A stretch of DNA of 56,185 nt, from the NCBI GenBank assembly GCA_043808235.1, contig JAZDFC010000007.1:1-56185 (forward strand). Direction: 5' to 3'. Numbering within the stretch: position 1 is the first letter of the stretch; each line of letters starts with the position of its first letter. The stretch is from JAZDFC01 sp043808235. GTDB lineage: Bacteria > Bacteroidota > Ignavibacteria > Ignavibacteriales > Melioribacteraceae. Positions 52,328 through 56,185 of the stretch are shown in pieces. Under the pieces are notes generated by a model, which had not been told where the DNA came from, searched no databases, and was given only the letters and a program-made list of their open reading frames with translations. The translations under genes were made by a program, and so were the position numbers.

Positions 52328-53578
52328 ATGAAAGTCATGAAAATTTCAAAAATTATCTTGGCACTTTTTATTTTGATGTCCCCAGTTTATTCCCAGTGGA
52401 TTTCAGATTATACTGGCTTAACTATTTACACAATTCATACGGATGGGCAAAATCTTTTTATCCCTGTTTTACGGTCTGGGAATAATACCGATTTTTATTT
52501 CTCAGAAGATTTAGGGGAAACCTGGTCACCGATAGGTACAATAGAAAATCGTTGGTTCTACGAAATTGTAAATATTGGAGATACTCTTTTTACTTCATGG
52601 TCATGGGGATGTTTGCATGTAAGTGATTGTAGCAATTATGCAATCTACACCTCCAATTATAAAGAATCATCTACCTGGACACCGATTTTCACATGTGATT
52701 ATGGAGTTCCTTGTTTGCAAGAATTTAACAATAAAATTATATTCCAAAAACGGCAGATAATCTATCAAACCAGTAATTGTGGTTTAACGTGGGATACAAT
52801 AGAGAATGTTCCAGCTTCCGGCAGTGTCTTTTCATTGAATAATATTTTATTTACCGATAGCATTTATAAATCAACAGATGAAGGGATTTCATGGAGTTCA
52901 ATCCGTCACAATTTGACGATGCCAATAATATATGATATCAATGAAAATAATTCCAATTTATTCTGTTGCGCTGAAAGAGTTTTTAGAATGATAAAGGGTA
53001 GTAATTTGTGGGAAGATATTTCTCCGGATACAACCGAAGGAATGTACTATTATTTCGCCATTACAACTGACCTGATTGCTGTTGCATCCAGACATAAGTT
53101 ATTTTTGAGCCGGGATAATGGAAATAATTGGACGGACATTACACCAAGTTTTTCGAATGAATGGCGAAACAGTATTTTCAGAGTACTCATCAAAGATGAT
53201 TATATATTTCTTGCAACCGATAATGGACTATGGCGAGGGGAAATCTCAAACATTGTTTCAGTGAAGGACGATATAGGGAATGAAATCGCGAAAGAATTTT
53301 CTTTATCTCAAAACTACCCCAATCCATTCAATCCTACAACAGTAATTAGATACACAATACCCACTGTAGAGACGGGATATATCCCGTCTCTACAGTATGT
53401 TGTGTTAAAGATATTTGATGTCCTCGGCAGAGAAATTCAAACACTTGTTAATGATTACAAATCACCGGGAACATACGAAGTTGAATTTGATGGAAAAGAT
53501 TTGGCAAGTGGAATTTATTTCTACACGCTTCGAAGCGGAAAGGAAATATCTTCTCGAAAGATGGTGCTGCTTCGTTAA
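52328..53578 (+). CDS. T9SS cargo protein with photosystem/sortilin-like repeats, palindrome inserted in sorting domain
   Basis: The 416-residue protein has a signal peptide (ILALFILMSPVYSQ) and sortilin/BNR-type repeats (EDLGETWSPIG, TSNCGLTWDTI, KSTDEGISWSS, SRDNGNNWTDI) at about 50-290. The C-terminal T9SS sorting domain starts LSQNYPNPFNPTTVIRYTIP, is interrupted by about 11 residues VETGYIPSLQY, and continues LKIFDVLGREIQTLV and LASGIYFYTLRSG. The extra residues are encoded by a perfect 34-bp palindrome at 53363-53396. The frame is kept. The protein probably forms a beta-propeller at the cell surface; its target is unknown. An internal Met at 52337 is the likely true start. Confidence 0.85.
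   Translation: MKVMKISKIILALFILMSPVYSQWISDYTGLTIYTIHTDGQNLFIPVLRSGNNTDFYFSEDLGETWSPIGTIENRWFYEIVNIGDTLFTSWSWGCLHVSDCSNYAIYTSNYKESSTWTPIFTCDYGVPCLQEFNNKIIFQKRQIIYQTSNCGLTWDTIENVPASGSVFSLNNILFTDSIYKSTDEGISWSSIRHNLTMPIIYDINENNSNLFCCAERVFRMIKGSNLWEDISPDTTEGMYYYFAITTDLIAVASRHKLFLSRDNGNNWTDITPSFSNEWRNSIFRVLIKDDYIFLATDNGLWRGEISNIVSVKDDIGNEIAKEFSLSQNYPNPFNPTTVIRYTIPTVETGYIPSLQYVVLKIFDVLGREIQTLVNDYKSPGTYEVEFDGKDLASGIYFYTLRSGKEISSRKMVLLR
53363..53396. repeat. 34-bp perfect palindrome inserted in coding sequence
   Basis: ACTGTAGAGACGGGATA (53363-53379) is followed without gap by its exact reverse complement to 53396. It lies inside the T9SS sorting domain and is translated in frame as about ETGYIPSLQ. 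Confidence 0.9.
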
Positions 53579-53624
53579 AATTTTTTTTTCGGAACTACTA
53601 ATACCGGTAGAGTTAAAAGCATTC

Positions 53625-53685
53625 GCCACGAATTTCACCGATTCGCACTAATAAAAAATTCGTGGGAATTCGTGCAATTAGTGGC
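53625..53685. repeat. CACGAATT-type palindromic repeat, copy 2
   Basis: The 61-bp block begins GCCACGAATTTCACCGATTC and ends GCAATTAGTGGC, as copy 1 at 20517-20586 does; the centre is shorter. It lies 47 nt after the stop of the T9SS cargo gene. Confidence 0.7.
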
Positions 53686-53800
53686 TCATTATTTTTCAAT
53701 GTAACAATTCATTCCGTACCAGTAATCTTACCTTGCTAAACTCAAAACCGCTCTCTAATTTAGTCCACTAAAATTTTACAAATTACTAAGGAAATAGTAT

Positions 53801-54979
53801 ATGAGAACCATAGTTTCAATGCCGGGCGACGGAATCGGGAAAGTTGTTCTTCCCGAAGCAATTAGAGTGTTGGATGCAGCAGGATTCAAAGCGGAATATG
53901 TTCATGGAGATATTGGCTGGGACTTTTGGTGCAGCGAAGGCAACGCACTTCCACAGAGAACCATCGATTTATTGGCACATCATAAAATCGGTTTATTCGG
54001 CGCCATCACAAGCAAACCGAAAGACGATGCCGCAAGAGAATTGGCTCCCGAATTACAGGGTAAAGGTTTAGTTTATTTTTCCCCTATCGTTGGAATGCGC
54101 CAGCATTTTAATCTTGATATCTGTATTCGTCCGTGCAAAGCATTCAAAGGCAATCCGCTAAACTTTATCCGCAAAGACGGCAAAGGCGGTTACCAGGAAC
54201 CTATGGTTGACTCGGTAATATTCAGACAGAATACAGAAGGAATGTACGGAGGAATTGAATGGACTAATCCTCCTAAAGTTGTTCGCGATGCCTTTGAAAC
54301 TCATCCGAAGATGAAAACTTTCGCCAATGTAAAAAGTGAAGATTTAGCAATCTCCACACGTATCGTATCGCGACAAGCGACGGAAAGAATTTTTAGAGCT
54401 GCTTTCGAACATGCAAAAAAGTTTGGATATAAGAATGTTACTGTCTGCGAGAAACCAAACGTGCTTAGAGAAACCTCCGGCATGTATTTAAAAATTGCGC
54501 GCCAGATGGCAAAGGAATATCCGGGAATCGCATTATGGGATACAAACATCGATGCACAGATGATGTGGCTGACGAAGAATCCCGAAGACTATGGAGTATT
54601 GGTTGCGGAAAATATGTTCGGCGATATTATCAGCGACGGATTTGCCGGTCTCGTTGGCGGACTCGGATTCGCATGTTCGGCAAATATCGGTGAAGAAGTT
54701 GCAGTGTTTGAACCGACGCACGGTTCGGCTCCCAAATATGCTGTGTTGAATCCTTCAATCGTAAATCCGATTGCAATGATTTTAAGCGCGTGCATGATGC
54801 TCGATCATATCGGTGAAGTCGAAATATCAAATAAAATAAAAGATGCCGTTGCACAGGTTGTTGAAGAAGGTAAAGTAAAAACATACGACATGCTCAAAGT
54901 AAAAGGCGGAGCCAAGGCAATTGAGCAAGGTGCAGCTTCAACGCAGCAAATGACTGATGCCATAATTGCCAAGTTGTAA
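53801..54979 (+). CDS. Isocitrate/isopropylmalate-family dehydrogenase
   Basis: The 392-residue protein has the family layout: PGDGIGKVVLPEAIRVL near the start, a substrate-binding RQNTEGMYGG (about 147-156), a metal site DTNIDAQMMWL then LVAENMFGDIISDGFAG, and the nucleotide loop VFEPTHGSAPKYA. The family includes NAD(P)-dependent isocitrate, isopropylmalate and tartrate dehydrogenases. The PTHGSAPKYA signature is typical of NAD-dependent isocitrate-type enzymes, so a citric acid cycle role is the most likely, but motif reading cannot settle the substrate. It stands alone and is followed by a hairpin array. Confidence 0.85.
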   Translation: MRTIVSMPGDGIGKVVLPEAIRVLDAAGFKAEYVHGDIGWDFWCSEGNALPQRTIDLLAHHKIGLFGAITSKPKDDAARELAPELQGKGLVYFSPIVGMRQHFNLDICIRPCKAFKGNPLNFIRKDGKGGYQEPMVDSVIFRQNTEGMYGGIEWTNPPKVVRDAFETHPKMKTFANVKSEDLAISTRIVSRQATERIFRAAFEHAKKFGYKNVTVCEKPNVLRETSGMYLKIARQMAKEYPGIALWDTNIDAQMMWLTKNPEDYGVLVAENMFGDIISDGFAGLVGGLGFACSANIGEEVAVFEPTHGSAPKYAVLNPSIVNPIAMILSACMMLDHIGEVEISNKIKDAVAQVVEEGKVKTYDMLKVKGGAKAIEQGAASTQQMTDAIIAKL

Positions 54980-55005
54980 TTTAGAACGAAAAATGTAGAA
55001 ATTAT

Positions 55006-55062
55006 AATGCAGATTCCAAATTGGAGTCTGCATTCAACTGTAATTCGAAGCGTAGCTTCGAA
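55006..55062. terminator. Two adjacent perfect hairpins downstream of the dehydrogenase gene
   Basis: AATGCAGA/TCTGCATT (55006-55034) with a near-perfect inner TCCAA/TTGGA stem, then TTCGAAGC/GCTTCGAA (55044-55051 with 55055-55062). They stand 27-83 nt after the stop. AAAAAG follows, so termination on the minus strand is also possible. Confidence 0.5.
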
Positions 55063-55110
55063 AAAGAATATAATTATTTATAAAATTACTTTTCAGACTA
55101 TCATGGGGAA

Positions 55111-55659
55111 ATGATGCGCGAAAAAATAAAAAAAATCTGGCCTGAAATAGAATTTATCCAGGATGAAGCGTTAAAAGAAAAAGTCTTTCTTTGCTGGGAA
55201 TACGCAATTGAAAATAGTCCGCTAGAACCGGAAGACCTTGAGAAAATTCCTTTCTCATTACTGATTGATAATTGCAATATCACATTCATGAATCACAAAA
55301 GAACGTGCGTGCATTTGTCTATCGAGATTGCCAAAATAATGCAGAAGAATTTCGCAATGGAAATCAATATGGATTATCTGATAGCCGGCGCGATTCTTAT
55401 TGATGTCGGAAAACTTTTGGAATATGAATTAATGGATGGGAAACTCGGAACAAGCCGCGAAGGTAAATTACTACGTCATCCGTTCAGTGGAGTCTCAATT
55501 GCTGATAGATTTGGATTGCCAGCTGATGTGCAGCATATAATCGCATATCATTCAAAAGAAGGCGATCTCGGCAAACGAACTGTAGAATCAATAATAGTAC
55601 ATCATGCGGATTTTGTAAGTTTCGAACCATTTCAGGATATCAAAACATTACGGTTGTAA
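55111..55659 (+). CDS. HD-domain-like protein with an altered metal motif
   Basis: The 182-residue protein aligns with HD phosphohydrolases: RTCVHLSIEIAKIM, LIAGAILIDVGKLLEYE, HPFSGVSIADRFGLP, HIIAYHSKEGD and VHHADF. In the second motif the usual HD pair is changed to ID (Ile instead of His at about residue 94), so one metal ligand is missing. The third His and the final Asp are retained. The protein may be inactive, or may use another site. Start ATG at 55111 follows GGGGAAATG. Function unknown beyond family. Confidence 0.7.
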   Translation: MMREKIKKIWPEIEFIQDEALKEKVFLCWEYAIENSPLEPEDLEKIPFSLLIDNCNITFMNHKRTCVHLSIEIAKIMQKNFAMEINMDYLIAGAILIDVGKLLEYELMDGKLGTSREGKLLRHPFSGVSIADRFGLPADVQHIIAYHSKEGDLGKRTVESIIVHHADFVSFEPFQDIKTLRL

Positions 55660-55662
55660 ATT

Positions 55663-55707
55663 ACAAATGACAAAATGCAAATAACAAATAATTTCCAATA
55701 GACAAAA
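55663..55707. repeat. Left inverted repeat arm flanking the four-helix-bundle gene
   Basis: A-rich block beginning ACAAATGACAAAATGCAAAT. Its reverse complement resembles the end of the window (about 56113-56185). It lies between the HD-like gene and the four-helix-bundle gene. Confidence 0.55.
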
Positions 55708-55728
55708 AATAAAGATCCAAAATTTAAA

Positions 55729-56091
55729 ATGTCTTCCGATTCAAACGATAAATATAATCTTGAAGAAAGAACTTTTCAGTTTGCTAAAATGGTTTGTTTA
55801 TATGTAAACAAGTTGCCTAGGACTATTTCTAATATTGAATATTCCCGGCAGGTAATTCGGTCATCCGCTTCTGTCGGCGCTAATTATCGGGAAGCTAATG
55901 AATCTTTAGGAAAAAAAGATTTCAAAATGCGAATTAAAATATCGAGAAAGGAAGCGAAAGAATCTGAATATTTTCTGCGTTTAATTGTGGAAACAAATGA
56001 TGTACAATTTCAAACTGAAGGATTACTTTTGGTTGATGAAGCTTGTCAGTTAAAAAGGATTTTTTCTCCAATTCTACTGAAAACTGAGTAA
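55729..56091 (+). CDS. Four-helix-bundle protein (23S rRNA intervening-sequence protein family)
   Basis: The 120-residue protein belongs to the S23/IVP family of four-helix bundles: LEERTFQFAKMVCLYVNKLP, YSRQVIRSSASVGANYREAN and KKDFKMRIKISRKEAKESEY are family blocks. Members were first found in intervening sequences of 23S rRNA genes, but many copies lie free in Bacteroidota chromosomes. Their function is unknown. This copy is flanked by inverted A/T-rich repeats (55663 and 56113-56185), which suggests a mobile unit. Confidence 0.85.
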   Translation: MSSDSNDKYNLEERTFQFAKMVCLYVNKLPRTISNIEYSRQVIRSSASVGANYREANESLGKKDFKMRIKISRKEAKESEYFLRLIVETNDVQFQTEGLLLVDEACQLKRIFSPILLKTE

Positions 56092-56112
56092 GGAGCAGAT
56101 GTGACAGTGTTG

Positions 56113-56185
56113 CTGTTTTTGGATTTTGTTTATTGAATATTCGTTGGAATTTGTTATTTGTTTATTGGATTTTATTGTCATTTGT
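56113..56185. repeat. Right inverted repeat arm flanking the four-helix-bundle gene (reaches window edge)
   Basis: The last bases, TTTTATTGTCATTTGT, are the reverse complement of the start of the left arm near 55663, allowing small gaps (ACAAATGACAA core exact). The arm may continue beyond the window. Confidence 0.55.

Noticed and set aside
1..56185. CRISPR array, tRNA or rRNA genes
   Set aside because: No evenly spaced direct repeats with unique spacers, no cloverleaf-like sequence and no rRNA segment were recognised on either strand.

Overview
The window reads as chromosomal DNA from an AT-rich member of the Bacteroidota/Chlorobiota/Ignavibacteriota group, most likely an Ignavibacteria-type bacterium. 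The main reason is that four secreted proteins end in the C-terminal sorting domain of the type IX secretion system (T9SS), with the NYPNPFNP-type opening common in that group. Candidate PorV/PorQ-like and PorD-like proteins, a CotH-family protein, a Bacteroidota-style TonB and two TAnnTTTG-type promoter elements fit the same origin. No rRNA, tRNA or CRISPR array was recognised.

Layout. 1-6.0 kb: the 5' part of a large surface protein with a predicted Cys-Gln thioester domain and an SdrD-type B domain, a PLP-dependent desulfhydrase/deaminase gene, a polysaccharide deacetylase, a frameshifted lipoprotein amidohydrolase and a decayed EamA transporter. 6.0-8.7 kb: a GNAT acyltransferase, a class I glutamine amidotransferase and truA. 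8.7-12.1 kb: an accessory island on the minus strand with a RhuM-Fic fusion, a probable PD-(D/E)XK nuclease, two micro-ORFs, a C-terminally short DNA methyltransferase and an AbrB/PIN toxin-antitoxin pair, most of them joined by ATGA overlaps. 12.3-25.1 kb: housekeeping and transport genes (ArsB/NhaD-type permease, FkbM methyltransferase, GT-C glycosyltransferase, pabB/pabC, a second PIN toxin module, ADP-forming acyl-CoA synthetase, ABC-F ATPase, NmrA-type reductase, glycogen synthase). 25.2-35.8 kb: T9SS cargo, a YoeB-type module, TonB, an orphan RHS tip and many palindromic repeats. 36.2-42.9 kb: ornithine-cyclodeaminase-like enzyme, a HEPN/MNT module, a DUF5700-type protease, an SLC45-like MFS carrier, a cytochrome-c-like lipoprotein and a DUF123 protein. 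42.8-46.4 kb: a compact candidate sphingolipid locus (CerR-like reductase, serine palmitoyltransferase, GNAT-type ceramide synthase candidate). 46.3-56.2 kb: a HEAT-cyclophilin fusion, envelope/T9SS-linked genes, an isocitrate/isopropylmalate-type dehydrogenase, an HD-like protein and a four-helix-bundle gene flanked by inverted repeats.

How the genes may work together. The strongest functional grouping is the ceramide-type lipid locus. Its three genes match the three enzyme types established in Caulobacter (Spt, GNAT-superfamily ceramide synthase, CerR), and a second member of the same GNAT family lies at 6031. The second theme is the dense load of small palindromic repeats. At least six sequence families occur, including one 34-bp perfect palindrome inserted in frame inside a T9SS sorting domain and one 47-bp family with three copies around the TonB and RHS genes. 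The third theme is toxin-antitoxin and restriction genes, five systems in 56 kb, one of them physically coupled to a broken-looking restriction-modification pair.

Limits. All assignments come from reading motifs by eye, with no database search. Substrate-level names, the repeat families' genome-wide copy number and the RNA structures are inferences unless stated otherwise.
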